47,878 nt of DNA from an uncultured Atopobiaceae bacterium (GCA_947631545.1 CANRLS010000007.1:1-47878), one strand, 5' to 3'. Counted from the first letter of the stretch, positions 1 to 18,566 are shown. Numbers and translations: made by a program. The notes: generated by a model from the sequence alone, not told the origin.

Positions 1-136
1 TGCGCTCGCGTCGGACGAAAATGCCAGCTCGCGCCTCGCTCGCGACACCTGGCATGGCATGCGCTCGCGTCGGACGAAAATGCCAGCTCGCGCCTCGCTC
101 GCGACACCTGGCATGGCATGCGCTCGCGTCGGACGA
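1..136. repeat. Tandem 59-bp hairpin repeat, 2.3 copies
   Basis: Bases 1-59 and 60-118 are identical copies of a 59-bp unit, and the first 18 bases of a third copy follow at 119-136. After that the similarity decays, but a related hairpin-like stretch runs to about 172. Each unit contains a dyad: TGCCAG and TCGCG pair with CGCGA and CTGGCA (22-54 in copy 1), giving a stem of about 11 pairs with an internal loop. It is upstream of rplJ, where rplA normally ends, so tandem terminator hairpins are the simplest reading. The array may continue beyond the window edge. Confidence 0.85.
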
Positions 137-183
137 GAGCGCCGGTGCGCCTCGCTCGGCGCGTCTGCCGGGACGAGCTGAGC

Positions 184-212
184 TTGACGAAAGGGGAGCC
201 CATGGCCAGAAT
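184..212 (+). promoter_or_regulatory. Possible rplJ promoter overlapping a dyad
   Basis: TTGACG (184-189) is followed after 17 bp by CAGAAT (207-212). The -35 is good and the -10 is weak. Transcription from here would start near 219, just ahead of the L10-leader-like sequence. The -10 lies inside a perfect 9-bp inverted repeat, GGAGCCCAT (195-203) and ATGGGCTCC (211-219), which could be an operator or an upstream terminator. Confidence 0.35.
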
Positions 213-219
213 GGGCTCC

Positions 220-432
220 GCACGATAGCACGTCCGCTGCCAAAGACAGCCGGCACCCTTCCCAGGGTCCAATGGGCAACGCCCGCCGGCCGAGGCGCTT
301 CATAGATGGTGTCCGCGCTCGACTGGGCACCGGCTACGAGGTTCCGTCAGGCAGCAGCCGGCGGGATCTTCTCGTATGAAGCGCCCATCGCCTGCGGGAC
401 GTGCCCGGAAGGCCAGGGAAGGAGGTGCAACC
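220..432 (+). promoter_or_regulatory. L10-type ribosomal protein leader of rplJ
   Basis: This 213-base untranslated leader precedes rplJ. It carries CAAAGACAGCCGG (241-253) between GC-rich arms, which resembles the conserved core of bacterial L10 leaders. In those leaders the L10-L7/L12 complex binds the mRNA and represses its own operon. The placement directly upstream of rplJ-rplL fits. I have not folded the RNA, so the exact helices are not established. Confidence 0.6.
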
Positions 433-960
433 ATGCCATCGCAATCGAACGTCGCCATGCTCAAGAGCGTCGAGGATTCCCTTGACAGCTCCAAGGGCGT
501 CCTGGTCATCGACTATCGCGGGCTCACGGTCAAGGAGTCCCAGCAGCTGCGCCGGAACCTCACCGAGGCTGGCGCCACGATGAAGATCTACAAGAACAAC
601 ATCGTGAACATCGCCATCAAGGAGCGCGAGCTCCCCGCCATCGACGACATCCTCACGGGCCCTTGCGCCTACGTGTTCTACGAGAAGGATCCCGTCGAGG
701 CGGCCAAGGCCATCAAGAATCTGTCGAGCGAGCTCAAGAAGATCGAGTTCCTCGGCGGCATCTCCGACGGCCAGGCCATCAGCGCCGAGCAGGCGCTCGC
801 CATCGCCGACCTCCCCAGCCGCGAAGAGCTCTACGCTCGCCTTGCCGGCGCCGTGGCGTCCCCGCTCACCGGGCTCGCCCGCGTCTGCAACGGCCCGATC
901 CAGGGTCTCGCGACCGTGCTCGCGCGCATCGGCGAGAGCGAGGAGGAGAAGGCGGCCTAG
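433..960 (+). CDS. rplJ: Ribosomal protein L10
   Basis: A 175-residue protein of the 50S stalk base. Its N-terminal domain binds 23S rRNA together with L11, and its C-terminal helix carries L7/L12 dimers. The segment GVLVIDYRGLTV near residue 22 and the C-terminal helical part ending in an acidic tail are typical of the family. The ATG at 433 is chosen because GGAAGGAGG lies just upstream; an earlier in-frame ATG at 376 has no such site and would add 19 unusual residues. It is the first gene of the rplJL-rpoBC group and probably regulates itself through the leader. Confidence 0.97.
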   Translation: MPSQSNVAMLKSVEDSLDSSKGVLVIDYRGLTVKESQQLRRNLTEAGATMKIYKNNIVNIAIKERELPAIDDILTGPCAYVFYEKDPVEAAKAIKNLSSELKKIEFLGGISDGQAISAEQALAIADLPSREELYARLAGAVASPLTGLARVCNGPIQGLATVLARIGESEEEKAA

Positions 961-994
961 CGGCCCGCTTCGAATCAGACAAGGGACGGGCCGC
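960..994 (+). other. Hairpin between rplJ and rplL
   Basis: A perfect 8-bp stem, GCGGCCCG (960-967) with CGGGCCGC (987-994), starts at the last base of the rplJ stop codon. There is no T-run after it. It could be a processing, stability or partial termination element that raises L7/L12 output relative to L10; that role is inferred. Confidence 0.5.
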
Positions 995-1029
995 TCGCAG
1001 GCCCCACATGAAAAGAAGGAGAACCCATC

Positions 1030-1404
1030 ATGGCCATCACCAAGGAAGAGATCATCGAAGCCATCAAGGAGATGCCCGCTCTCGAGCTCTCGGAGCTCGT
1101 CAAGGACCTCGAGGAGACCTTCGGCGTCTCCGCCGCCGCTCCCGTGATGATGGGCGCCATGCCCGCCGCCGAGGCCGCTCCCGAAGAGGAGAAGACCAAC
1201 TTCGACGTCGTGCTCGAGGGCTACGGCGAGAACAAGATCGCCGTCATCAAGGCCGTCCGCGAACTCACCACGCTCGGCCTCAAGGAGGCCAAGGATCTCG
1301 TCGAGTCCGCTCCCAAGCCCGTGCTCGAGGGCGCCAAGAAGGAGGACGCCGAGGCCGCCAAGGAGAAGCTCGAGAAGGCCGGCGCCGCCGTCACCCTCCA
1401 GTAG
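1030..1404 (+). CDS. rplL: Ribosomal protein L7/L12
   Basis: A 124-residue stalk protein that recruits the translational GTPases. The order is a helical dimerisation domain (about 1-35, [15 protein letters not shown]), an Ala/Glu-rich flexible hinge (about 36-55), and a globular C-terminal domain with the usual [20 protein letters not shown] surface for factor binding. The ribosome binding site AAGGAG sits just before the ATG. The hinge and C-terminal domain are of normal length and nothing is missing. Confidence 0.98.
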   Translation: MAITKEEIIEAIKEMPALELSELVKDLEETFGVSAAAPVMMGAMPAAEAAPEEEKTNFDVVLEGYGENKIAVIKAVRELTTLGLKEAKDLVESAPKPVLEGAKKEDAEAAKEKLEKAGAAVTLQ

Positions 1405-1427
1405 TCTCAGAAGCGCAAGCGTTTCCA

Positions 1428-1458
1428 GGGGAGGTTCGGCGGATCGCCGGGCCTCCCC
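1428..1458 (+). other. Hairpin in the rplL-rpoB spacer
   Basis: GGGGAGG (1428-1434) pairs with CCTCCCC (1452-1458), and a small inner stem GGCG/CGCC lies at 1438-1448. There is no T-run. Its place between rplL and rpoB suggests an attenuator or RNA processing site that lowers rpoBC transcription relative to rplJL, as known in other bacteria; here this is inference. Confidence 0.55.
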
Positions 1459-1555
1459 TCGTGCCCTCGGGTCGGGTCTCCGGCATGGTTCCCGGCCCGT
1501 CGGGAGCACAGCGTGGCGATTCCACCACGTCCTCCTCACAGATTGTTGGAAGTTA

Positions 1556-1585
1556 TTGACATCCCCTCACCAGCCTGCGTATCCT
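1556..1585 (+). promoter_or_regulatory. Promoter of rpoB-rpoC
   Basis: TTGACA (1556-1561) is a perfect -35. TATCCT (1580-1585), 18 bp downstream, is an acceptable -10. The sequence around it is locally AT-rich against a GC-rich background. Transcription would start about 45 bases before the rpoB GTG, giving rpoBC an expression source independent of rplJL. Confidence 0.7.
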
Positions 1586-1638
1586 ACTAGGTTGCAAAAA
1601 TAGCCGCTTTATGCCGATGGCAAGGGAGGCCATTCCTG

Positions 1639-5145
<3,507 letters not shown>

Positions 5146-5148
5146 TCG

Positions 5149-9576
<4,428 letters not shown>

Positions 9577-9801
9577 GCGCCCCTGACCTCCGAGCGGCCC
9601 CCTGGCCGCCCCGTAGCCAACAGCGCGACCTTCGGCGGCCCGTCGCACGGACAGCGACGGGCCGCCGATCGCGTCAGGGGGCGGGCGGGGATGGCGCGCT
9701 CTCCGCGCGCTCTGGAACGCGGGAAAGCCAAGGTGGGAGGCCGCGCTCCGGTGCCGATGAACAAATTGCGATACTTATGGGAACGCCCGGGGTAGTGGAC
9801 T
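9577..9801 (+). terminator. rpoC-rpsL spacer with strong hairpin
   Basis: No gene is visible between rpoC and rpsL (9577-9940). A perfect 14-bp stem, 9633-9646 with 9654-9667 and a seven-base loop, lies 56 bases after the rpoC stop. It lacks a T-run, as is common in high-GC genomes, but its strength and its place ahead of a new promoter make it a likely rpoC terminator. The remainder to 9801 shows no other feature. Confidence 0.6.
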
Positions 9802-9830
9802 TTGACAGGCGTGCATAGGGCCGCTAAAGT
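9802..9830 (+). promoter_or_regulatory. Promoter of the rpsL-rpsG-fusA operon
   Basis: A perfect TTGACA (9802-9807), a 17-bp spacer and TAAAGT (9825-9830) make this the best promoter in the window. Transcription would start about 105 bases before rpsL, leaving an untranslated leader that could host ribosomal-protein control. No clear fold was recognised in it. Confidence 0.8.
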
Positions 9831-9940
9831 TGCTCCTTGCGCCTTCGACAAGGTGTGCTTCGTGTGCCCATACGAAGCCCTTTAGCAGGCCAAACAAGGA
9901 TGCAGCGCATCCGACCCATACAAAGCAAGGGAGCGAGAAC

Positions 9941-10309
9941 GTGCCAACCATCAACCAGCTGGTCCGCAAGGGACGCGAGACGGTGAAGGCCAAGTCCAAG
10001 AACGCCGCCCTCAGGGGCAACCCTCAGAAGCGCGGCGTCTGCACCAGGGTTTACACGACCACGCCCAAGAAGCCCAACTCCGCGCTTCGCAAGGTGGCCC
10101 GCGTGCGCTTGGTGAACGGCATCGAGATCACCGCCTACATCCCCGGCGAGGGGCACAACCTCCAGGAGCACTCCATCGTGCTCGTGAGGGGCGGCCGCGT
10201 GCGCGACCTTCCCGGCGTTCGCTACAAGGTCATCCGCGGCGCCTACGACTGCGCCGCCGTGCAGGACCGCAAGAAGGCCCGTTCCCGCTACGGCGCCAAG
10301 CGCTCATAG
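9941..10309 (+). CDS. rpsL: Ribosomal protein S12
   Basis: A 122-residue decoding-centre protein. The start is the GTG at 9941, preceded by AAGGGAG and giving the conserved [11 protein letters not shown]; the frame is open further upstream but without family similarity. The loop [19 protein letters not shown] contains the lysines whose mutation gives streptomycin resistance elsewhere, and all are wild type here. The second conserved loop, [11 protein letters not shown], is also intact. It is the first gene of the str operon. Confidence 0.98.
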   Translation: MPTINQLVRKGRETVKAKSKNAALRGNPQKRGVCTRVYTTTPKKPNSALRKVARVRLVNGIEITAYIPGEGHNLQEHSIVLVRGGRVRDLPGVRYKVIRGAYDCAAVQDRKKARSRYGAKRS

Positions 10310-10337
10310 CTCCGAAGAGACCGAGTAAGGAGATTCC

Positions 10338-10808
10338 ATGCCTCGTCGCGCTGCCGCTGCCCGCCGTGAGATCGCGCCGGACGCCGTCTACAACAACAAG
10401 TTGGTGACCCAGCTCATCAACAAGGTGCTCCTCCATGGCAAGAAGTCCGTGGCCGAGCGCATCGTCTATGGCGCCTTCGACCAGGTGGCCGAGAAGAGCG
10501 GCCAGGATCCGCTGACCGTCTTCAAGAAGGCCATGGACAACGTGCGCCCCACCCTCGAGGTCAAGCCCAAGCGCGTGGGCGGCGCCACCTACCAGGTGCC
10601 CATGGAGGTCAACTCCCGCAGGGCCACGACGCTCGCCATCCGCTGGATCGTGAACTTCAGCCGCGCCCGTCGCGAGAAGACCATGACCGACCGCCTCGCC
10701 TCCGAGATCCTCGACGCCTCCAACGGCGTCGGCGCCTCCGTGAAGCGCCGCGAGGACGTCTTCAAGATGGCCGAGGCCAACCGTGCCTTCTCCCACTACC
10801 GCTGGTAG
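10338..10808 (+). CDS. rpsG: Ribosomal protein S7
   Basis: A 156-residue primary assembly protein of the 30S head that contacts the E-site tRNA. The N-terminal [15 protein letters not shown] and the central [20 protein letters not shown] segment are typical, as is the length. AAGGAG lies six bases before the ATG. It sits 28 bases after rpsL and 33 before fusA. In E. coli S7 represses this operon; no specific S7 site was recognised here. Confidence 0.98.
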   Translation: MPRRAAAARREIAPDAVYNNKLVTQLINKVLLHGKKSVAERIVYGAFDQVAEKSGQDPLTVFKKAMDNVRPTLEVKPKRVGGATYQVPMEVNSRRATTLAIRWIVNFSRARREKTMTDRLASEILDASNGVGASVKRREDVFKMAEANRAFSHYRW

Positions 10809-10841
10809 CGCGGACTAAACGCACCAAGGAGCGATTCATTC

Positions 10842-12938
<2,097 letters not shown>

Positions 12939-13004
12939 GGGGCGCGGGAACAGCGACGAACGGTCCTTCGCCCGGGGCGGGGGAGCGAGGAAAAGGAGCC
13001 ATAG

Positions 13005-13313
13005 GTGCCAAGCCAGAAGATCAGGATCAAGCTCAAGGGATTCGACCACGAGGTCCTTGACCAGTCGTCCAAGCTCATCGTGGATACGGCTCAGCAGAAC
13101 GGCTCCCGTGTGAGCGGCCCCATTCCGCTGCCCACCCGGAGGAACCTCTACTGCGTCGTGCGCTCGCCCCACAAGGACAAGGATTCGCGCGAGCAGTTCG
13201 AGATGCGCACCCACAAGCGCCTCATCGACATCCTCGACCCCACGGCCTCCACGGTGGACAAACTGAGGAACCTCAAGCTCCCCGCCGGCGTGGAGATCGA
13301 CATCAAGTCCTAA
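13005..13313 (+). CDS. rpsJ: Ribosomal protein S10 (NusE)
   Basis: A 102-residue 30S protein that also acts as the transcription antitermination factor NusE through NusB. Conserved segments are [11 protein letters not shown] at the start, [20 protein letters not shown] in the middle, and RLIDILDPT. It starts with GTG after AAAAGGAG. It opens the S10 gene order. No clear promoter is visible in the 66 bases after fusA, so transcription may read in from the str operon. Confidence 0.98.
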   Translation: MPSQKIRIKLKGFDHEVLDQSSKLIVDTAQQNGSRVSGPIPLPTRRNLYCVVRSPHKDKDSREQFEMRTHKRLIDILDPTASTVDKLRNLKLPAGVEIDIKS

Positions 13314-13329
13314 GGAAGGTACGAAGGAA

Positions 13330-13370
13330 GCGGTCCTCTGGGCTCCGAGCGCGCGAGCCGCATCGACCGC
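13330..13370 (+). other. Two-stem structure between rpsJ and rplC
   Basis: GCGGTC (13330-13335) pairs with GACCGC (13365-13370), enclosing a second stem GGCTC (13341-13345) with GAGCC (13355-13359). It lies directly upstream of rplC, whose own ribosome binding site is weak. A translational control element is possible; the evidence is only the pairing. Confidence 0.35.
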
Positions 13371-13389
13371 CGAGAGATGGGATAGCAAC

Positions 13390-14013
13390 ATGGTCCAGAC
13401 GATCCTCGGGAAGAAGCTCGGCATGACCCAGGTCTGGGACGACAATCAGAACGTGGTCGCCGTCACCGTGATCGAGGCCGGCCCCTGCGTGGTGGCGCAG
13501 CGCAAGACCGCCGAGACCGACGGCTACGACGCCGTCCAGCTGGGGTATGGCGAGGTCAAGGCCTCCAAGGTGAATAAGCCCATGGCCGGGCACTTCGCCA
13601 AGGCCGGCGTGGAGCCCGTCCGCTACCTCCGCGAGGTGCGCGTGGACGCCGACGACGAGACCAAGGCCGGCGACGTCGTCACGGTCGAGGCCTTCAAAGA
13701 CGCCACGCTCGTGGACGTCGTGGGCACCTCCAAGGGCAAGGGCTTCCAGGGCACGATCCGTCGCTGGAACTTCGCCTGCGGCCCCATGACCCACGGTTCG
13801 CGCAACCAGCGCCGCCCGGGCTCCATCGGCCAGTGCGCCTATCCCGGTCGCGTGCGCAAGGGCCTCCGCATGGCGGGCCATATGGGCTCCGACCGCGTGA
13901 CGGTCAAGAACCTCACCGTGGTCGCCATCGATGAGGACAGCAATCTCATGCTCGTCCGGGGCGCGGTTCCCGGCGGCAAGGGCGGCCTCGTGCAGGTCCG
14001 CAAGGTCCGGTAG
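13390..14013 (+). CDS. rplC: Ribosomal protein L3
   Basis: A 207-residue early-assembly 50S protein with an extension reaching towards the peptidyl transferase centre. The start gives ILGKKLGMTQVWDD, and the family signature FQGTIRRWNFACGPMTHGSRNQRRPGSIG is present at about residues 118-146. The Shine-Dalgarno is poor (GAGAG further upstream), unlike its neighbours, which leaves room for control by the stem-loops in the spacer. A glutamine in the GSIGQ region would be the site methylated by PrmB. Confidence 0.97.
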   Translation: MVQTILGKKLGMTQVWDDNQNVVAVTVIEAGPCVVAQRKTAETDGYDAVQLGYGEVKASKVNKPMAGHFAKAGVEPVRYLREVRVDADDETKAGDVVTVEAFKDATLVDVVGTSKGKGFQGTIRRWNFACGPMTHGSRNQRRPGSIGQCAYPGRVRKGLRMAGHMGSDRVTVKNLTVVAIDEDSNLMLVRGAVPGGKGGLVQVRKVR

Positions 14014-14054
14014 CGATTCCTGGGTGAACCCAGCCAAGAGACGGGATTGATTCC

Positions 14055-14681
14055 ATGGCTTCCGTAACAATGAAGGACCAGGCGGGCAAGGCGGCGGGCA
14101 CCGTCGAGCTTCCCGATGAGGTCTTCGGCATCGAGCCGAACCTCCCCGTGGTCCACAGCGTGATCGTGAACTACCTCTCGAGCCTGCGTCAGGGCACGCA
14201 CGCCACCAAGGGTCGCTCAGACGTCTCCGGCGGCGGGCGCAAGCCGTGGCGCCAGAAGGGCACCGGAAGGGCCCGCCAGGGCTCCATCCGCGCCGCCCAG
14301 TGGCGCGGGGGCGGCGTGGCCTTCGGCCCCGTGCCGCACCTCCACGTCAAGCGCTCGAACAAGAAGGAGGTCAAGCTCGCCATGCGGTCCGTGCTCTCGG
14401 GCAAGCTGGCCGACGACGAGCTCGTGGTGGTGGACAAGCTCTCGTTCGAGGCCCCCAAGACCAAGGAGGCCGCCAAGGTCATCGACGCCCTCGGCGCCAA
14501 GGGCAAGCGCGTGACGCTCGTCATCCCGCGCGACTCCAAGACCGTGGAGCTGTCGTTTAGGAACCTCCCGGGCGTCCAGGTCGTCGAGGTGGGCCGCGCC
14601 AACGCCCATAACCTCATCGACAACGCCTGCCTGATCATGACCGCCGACGTCGCGACCCGCCTCGGGGAGGTGCTGCGCTAA
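14055..14681 (+). CDS. rplD: Ribosomal protein L4
   Basis: A 208-residue protein of the exit-tunnel wall. The extended loop region GGGRKPWRQKGTGRARQGSI is intact (about residues 57-76), as is the globular domain ending VVEVGRANAHNLIDNACLIMT. In E. coli L4 regulates the S10 operon. Its stop codon overlaps the rplW start (TAATG), indicating translational coupling. Confidence 0.97.
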   Translation: MASVTMKDQAGKAAGTVELPDEVFGIEPNLPVVHSVIVNYLSSLRQGTHATKGRSDVSGGGRKPWRQKGTGRARQGSIRAAQWRGGGVAFGPVPHLHVKRSNKKEVKLAMRSVLSGKLADDELVVVDKLSFEAPKTKEAAKVIDALGAKGKRVTLVIPRDSKTVELSFRNLPGVQVVEVGRANAHNLIDNACLIMTADVATRLGEVLR

Positions 14682-14980
14682 TGAACAGCCCCTACAACGT
14701 CATCATCCGCCCCATCGTCACCGAGCGCTCCTACGACGCGATGGATCAGAACAAGTACACCTTCGAGGTGGCGCCGGACGCCCCCAAGGAGGAGGTCAGG
14801 GACGCGGTTGAGAAGGTCTTCGGCGTCCGCGTGACCAAGGTGAACACCCTCTGGGTCAAGCCCAAGTCCAAGCGCCAGCGCTATCAGTACGGCCTCACCC
14901 GCAAGTGGAAGAAGGCCGTGGTGACGCTGGCCGACGGCGACAGCATCGAGATCTTCGGCGACACGAGCCAGAGCGCCTAA
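14681..14980 (+). CDS. rplW: Ribosomal protein L23
   Basis: A 99-residue protein at the tunnel exit, docking site for trigger factor and signal recognition particle. Recognisable segments are IIRPIVTERSYDAMDQNKYTF and the basic loop KVNTLWVKPKSKRQRYQYG. The ATG overlaps the rplD stop by one base, so no separate strong ribosome binding site is needed, although GGGGAGG lies nearby. Confidence 0.97.
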   Translation: MNSPYNVIIRPIVTERSYDAMDQNKYTFEVAPDAPKEEVRDAVEKVFGVRVTKVNTLWVKPKSKRQRYQYGLTRKWKKAVVTLADGDSIEIFGDTSQSA

Positions 14981-15004
14981 GCGGCCGGAAGGGATCAGAG
15001 GACC

Positions 15005-15838
15005 ATGCCAGTCAAGAGACTCAAGCCCACGAGCGCGGGACGTCGCTTCCAGACCGTCTCGGACTTCTCGGAGATCACCAAGACGACTCCCGAGAAGACC
15101 CTCACCGAGTCGCTCTCAAAGAAGGCCGGACGCAACAACGACGGCCATCTCACCATGCGGCACAAGGGCGGCGGCCACAAGCGCCGCTATCGCCTGATCG
15201 ACTTCAAGCGCGCCAAGGACGGCGTGCCTGCCAAGGTCGTGGCCATCGAGTACGACCCCAACCGCTCGGCGCGCATCGCCCTTCTGCACTACGTGGACGG
15301 CGTCAAGGCCTACATCCTCTGCCCCAAGGGACTCTCCGTGGGCGACGAGGTGGTCTCCGGCGAGGACGCCGACATCAAGCCGGGCAACGCCCTGCCGCTT
15401 TCGGCGATTCCCGTGGGCACGCTCGTGCACGCCATCGAGTTCCAGCCCGGCAAGGGCGCGGCCATCGCCAGGTCAGCCGGCACCTCGGTGCAGCTCATGG
15501 GCAAGGAGGGCAAGTACGCCATCCTGCGCATGCCCTCCTCCGAGATGCGCCGCGTGCTCCTCACCTGCCGCGCCACGGTGGGCGAGGTGGGCAATGCCGA
15601 CCACGCCAACATCAAGGTGGGCAAGGCCGGCCGCAACCGCTGGAAGGGCCGCAGGCCCCACGTGCGCGGCACCGTCATGAACCCCGTCGACCACCCGCAC
15701 GGCGGTGGCGAGGGCAAGAACCACACCTCCGGTCGCCCGTCGGTCTCCCCGTGGGGGAAGCCGTCCAAGGGCATGAAGACCCGCGACCCCAAGAAGCAGT
15801 CCAACACCCTCATCATCCGCCGTCGTCGCAGCAAGTAG
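15005..15838 (+). CDS. rplB: Ribosomal protein L2
   Basis: A 277-residue protein essential for subunit association and peptidyl transferase assembly. The C-terminal signature [14 protein letters not shown] (about 221-234) contains the conserved histidine near the active centre. The basic N-terminal part [12 protein letters not shown] and the C-terminal RRRRSK are typical. Length matches the family, and the gene has a short 24-base spacer after rplW. Confidence 0.98.
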   Translation: MPVKRLKPTSAGRRFQTVSDFSEITKTTPEKTLTESLSKKAGRNNDGHLTMRHKGGGHKRRYRLIDFKRAKDGVPAKVVAIEYDPNRSARIALLHYVDGVKAYILCPKGLSVGDEVVSGEDADIKPGNALPLSAIPVGTLVHAIEFQPGKGAAIARSAGTSVQLMGKEGKYAILRMPSSEMRRVLLTCRATVGEVGNADHANIKVGKAGRNRWKGRRPHVRGTVMNPVDHPHGGGEGKNHTSGRPSVSPWGKPSKGMKTRDPKKQSNTLIIRRRRSK

Positions 15839-15859
15839 CGGGCAAAGGAGCCGAAGAGC

Positions 15860-16117
15860 ATGAGCAGAAGCCTCAAGAAGGGACCGTACGTGGAGACCCG
15901 TCTCCTCGAGCGCGTCATCGCGCAGAACGAGGCCGGCACCCACGACGTCATCAAGACCTGGTCGAGGGCCTCGACCATCTTCCCCGACATGGTGGGCCAC
16001 ACCATCGCCGTCCACGACGGGCGCCGTCACGTGCCCGTCTACGTGACCGAGTCGATGGTGGGCCACAAGCTCGGGGAGTTCGCTCCCACCCGCACCTTCC
16101 GCGGCCATAAGGCCTAG
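15860..16117 (+). CDS. rpsS: Ribosomal protein S19
   Basis: An 85-residue protein of the 30S head that forms a complex with S13. The start [11 protein letters not shown] and the conserved [33 protein letters not shown] region are both recognisable. Its usual place is between rplB and rplV, and AAAGGAG precedes the ATG. Nothing unusual. Confidence 0.98.
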   Translation: MSRSLKKGPYVETRLLERVIAQNEAGTHDVIKTWSRASTIFPDMVGHTIAVHDGRRHVPVYVTESMVGHKLGEFAPTRTFRGHKA

Positions 16118-16142
16118 GCACGCTAAGGAGACCTGAAGCCCC

Positions 16143-16508
16143 ATGGCAAAGACAGACACCAATCCCAACCACGTCTCCGCGACGGCGAAGTACGTGCGCG
16201 TGGCTCCGCGCAAGGCGCGCCTGGTGGTGGACCAAATCCGCCAGAAGTCCATCCCCGAGGCCCTCGACATCCTCCGCTTCTCGCCCAAGGCCGTGGCCGT
16301 GGACGTCGAGAAGGTCCTGCGCTCGGCCGTTGCGAACGCCTATGAGAACAACGGCATCCGCGAGGACGACCTCGTGATCCACGAGACCTACGTGGACGAG
16401 GGCCCCACGCTGAAGCGCATCCGCCCCCGCGCAAAGGGCTCCGCCTCGCGCATCAACAAGCGCACGAGCCATATCACCGTGACCGTCGCACCCCGAAGGG
16501 AGGCGTAA
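16143..16508 (+). CDS. rplV: Ribosomal protein L22
   Basis: A 121-residue exit-tunnel protein whose beta-hairpin narrows the tunnel with L4. The family segment [19 protein letters not shown] lies near the N-terminus. The hairpin region ends in [27 protein letters not shown], the site of macrolide-resistance insertions in other bacteria; no insertion is seen here. Five bases separate it from rpsC. Confidence 0.97.
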   Translation: MAKTDTNPNHVSATAKYVRVAPRKARLVVDQIRQKSIPEALDILRFSPKAVAVDVEKVLRSAVANAYENNGIREDDLVIHETYVDEGPTLKRIRPRAKGSASRINKRTSHITVTVAPRREA

Positions 16509-16513
16509 GCGCA

Positions 16514-17224
16514 ATGGGACAGAAGGTATCTCCCACCGGATTCCGCCTCGGCGTCACCGAGAACTGGCGCTCTCGCTGGTACGCCGATAAGGACTATGCG
16601 CAAAACGTCGGGTCGGACATCAAGATCCGCTCGTTCCTGAAGAAGCGCCTCGCCCGGGCCGCGCTCTCCCACGTGGAGATCGAGCGAGCCGGCCAGGAGG
16701 TCAAGATCACCATCTACTCCGGCCGTCCCGGCATCGTGATCGGCAAGAAGGGCGCGGAGATCAACAAGCTGCGCGCCGAGCTCGAGAAGCTCCTGGGCGT
16801 TGGCAAGGGCGGCGTCGCCGTCGACGTCATCGAGATCAAGCGCCCCGAGCTCGACGCCCAGCTCGTCTCCCAGAACATCGCCGAGCAGCTGGAGCAGCAC
16901 ATCGCCTTCCGCCGCGCCATGCGCAAGGCCGTGCAGAACGCCTCCAACGCGGGCGCCAAGGGCATCCGCATCCAGTGCTCGGGCCGCCTCGGCGGCGCCG
17001 AGATGGGCAGGCGCGAGTGGTACCGCGACGGCCGCGTGCCACTGCAGACGCTCCGCGCCAAGATCGACTTCGCCACCGCCACCGCCCGCACCATCATGGG
17101 CACCTGCGGCGTGAAGACCTGGATCTACCTCGGGGAGCAGCTCCCCGGCCAGAAGTTCGTCAACCCCGCCCTGGAGGGCACTCCCACCAGGCCGCGCCGT
17201 CGCAACGAGAGGAGGGGTCGCTAG
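16514..17224 (+). CDS. rpsC: Ribosomal protein S3
   Basis: A 236-residue protein at the mRNA entry channel. The N-terminal MGQKVSPTGFRLG, the KH-domain GXXG motif in VIGKKGAEI (about residue 77), and the C-terminal domain GRLGGAEMGRREWYRDGRVPL with its helicase-associated arginines are all present. It ends in a basic tail. The next gene, rplP, starts immediately at the following base. Confidence 0.98.
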   Translation: MGQKVSPTGFRLGVTENWRSRWYADKDYAQNVGSDIKIRSFLKKRLARAALSHVEIERAGQEVKITIYSGRPGIVIGKKGAEINKLRAELEKLLGVGKGGVAVDVIEIKRPELDAQLVSQNIAEQLEQHIAFRRAMRKAVQNASNAGAKGIRIQCSGRLGGAEMGRREWYRDGRVPLQTLRAKIDFATATARTIMGTCGVKTWIYLGEQLPGQKFVNPALEGTPTRPRRRNERRGR

Positions 17225-17641
17225 ATGCTCGCTCCCAAGCGCGTGCTGCACCGCAAGGTTCAGCGCGGTTCCATGAAGGGCAAGGCCAAGGGCGGCACCA
17301 AGCTCAACTACGGCTCCTTCGGCATCAGGGCCGAGGAACGGCATTGGATCACCAACCGCCAGATCGAGGCGGCCCGTGTGGCCATGACCCGTCGCATGCG
17401 CCGTGGCGGCAAGGTGTGGATCACCATCTTCCCCGACAAGCCCGTGACCAAGAAGCCCGCGGAGACGCGCATGGGCTCCGGCAAGGGCAACCCCGAGGAT
17501 TGGGTGGCTGTGGTGAAGCCGGGCCGCATCATGTTCGAGATCGACGGCGTCACCGAGGAGACGGCCAAGGAGGCCCTGCGCCTCGCCCAGCATAAGCTGC
17601 CCATCAAGACCAAGATCGTCTCCCGCGCCAACGGGGACTAG
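17225..17641 (+). CDS. rplP: Ribosomal protein L16
   Basis: A 138-residue protein organising the A-site tRNA cleft. The start [15 protein letters not shown] and signature [20 protein letters not shown] are diagnostic. The conserved arginine in [17 protein letters not shown], hydroxylated by YcfD in some bacteria, is present. The ATG abuts the rpsC stop with no spacer, so it depends on coupled translation or on the AGGAGGGG inside the rpsC end. Confidence 0.97.
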   Translation: MLAPKRVLHRKVQRGSMKGKAKGGTKLNYGSFGIRAEERHWITNRQIEAARVAMTRRMRRGGKVWITIFPDKPVTKKPAETRMGSGKGNPEDWVAVVKPGRIMFEIDGVTEETAKEALRLAQHKLPIKTKIVSRANGD

Positions 17642-17653
17642 AGGAGGCCCACC

Positions 17654-17863
17654 ATGAAGCCCAAGGAAGTACGGGCGCTCTCCGACGACGAACTCGCCAA
17701 GAGGCTCGAGGACGGACGAGTGGAGCTCTTCAACCTCAGGTTCCAGATGGCCACGAGCCGCCTGGACAACACCGCCCGGGTGACCACCGTCAAGAGGGAC
17801 ATCGCCCGCATCCAGACCGAGATCCGCGCCCGCGAGATCGCGCAGGCGAACGCGTCGAAGTAG
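17654..17863 (+). CDS. rpmC: Ribosomal protein L29
   Basis: A 69-residue two-helix protein at the tunnel exit. [20 protein letters not shown] is the typical central segment, followed by a second helix with the R[13 protein letters not shown] pattern. Ribosome binding site GAGGAGG precedes the ATG. Size and position between rplP and rpsQ are standard. Confidence 0.97.
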   Translation: MKPKEVRALSDDELAKRLEDGRVELFNLRFQMATSRLDNTARVTTVKRDIARIQTEIRAREIAQANASK

Positions 17864-17879
17864 CAGGAGGCTTGTGAAC

Positions 17880-18146
17880 ATGCCCGAGACGCAGGAACGC
17901 AATCATCGCAAGGTGCGCGTCGGCGAGGTCACCTCGGTGGCCGGCGCCAAGACCATCACCGTGACCATCCACGAGCGGATCCCGCACCCCAAGTACAAGA
18001 AGATGATGAACCGCACCAAGAAGCTCCACTGCCATGACGAGCGGGGCGAGGCCGGCATCGGCGACACCGTCCGCGTCATGGAGACGCGGCCGCTCTCCAA
18101 GACCAAGCGCTGGCGGCTCGTCGAGGTCGTGGAGAAGGCCGAGTAG
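17880..18146 (+). CDS. rpsQ: Ribosomal protein S17
   Basis: An 88-residue OB-fold protein binding 16S rRNA early in assembly. It shows [20 protein letters not shown] and [19 protein letters not shown]. The ATG at 17880 is preferred over the in-frame GTG at 17874, because AGGAGG (17865-17870) is nine bases from the ATG but only three from the GTG. Confidence 0.95.
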   Translation: MPETQERNHRKVRVGEVTSVAGAKTITVTIHERIPHPKYKKMMNRTKKLHCHDERGEAGIGDTVRVMETRPLSKTKRWRLVEVVEKAE

Positions 18147-18186
18147 CCGCTGCCGAGGCGAACCCGCAGCACGGGAGGAATGAACC

Positions 18187-18555
18187 ATGATTCAGATGCA
18201 AACCATGCTCACCGTCGCCGACAACTCCGGCGCGCGCAAGGTGAGGTGCATCAAGGTGTTGGGCGGCTCCAAGCGCCGCTACGCCGGCATCGCTGACGTC
18301 ATCGTCTGCGCCGTCCAGGAAGCCACTCCCGGCGGGAACGTCAAGAAGGGCGATGTGGTGCGCTGCGTCATCGTGCGCACGAAGAAGGAGAGGCGCCGCA
18401 AGGACGGCTCCTACATCCGCTTCGACCAGAACGCCTGCGTCCTCATCGACAAGGACGGCGGTCCCATCGGAACCCGCATCTTCGGGCCGGTGGCCCGCGA
18501 GCTGCGCGACAAGCGCTATATGAAGATCGTCTCGCTCGCACCCGAGACCCTCTAG
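18187..18555 (+). CDS. rplN: Ribosomal protein L14
   Basis: A 122-residue protein at the subunit interface, forming bridges to 16S rRNA. The start [19 protein letters not shown] and the family pattern [20 protein letters not shown] are clear, and the length is exactly typical. GGAGGAA precedes the ATG. It begins the spc gene order after rpsQ. Confidence 0.98.
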   Translation: MIQMQTMLTVADNSGARKVRCIKVLGGSKRRYAGIADVIVCAVQEATPGGNVKKGDVVRCVIVRTKKERRRKDGSYIRFDQNACVLIDKDGGPIGTRIFGPVARELRDKRYMKIVSLAPETL

Positions 18556-18566
18556 GAGGAACGCAC

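Noticed and set aside
1-136. CRISPR array
   Set aside because: The repeats are directly adjacent 59-bp copies with no unique spacers, so this is a tandem repeat.
10040-10110. Streptomycin-resistance change in rpsL
   Set aside because: The KKPNSALRK and PGEGHNL loops are wild type.
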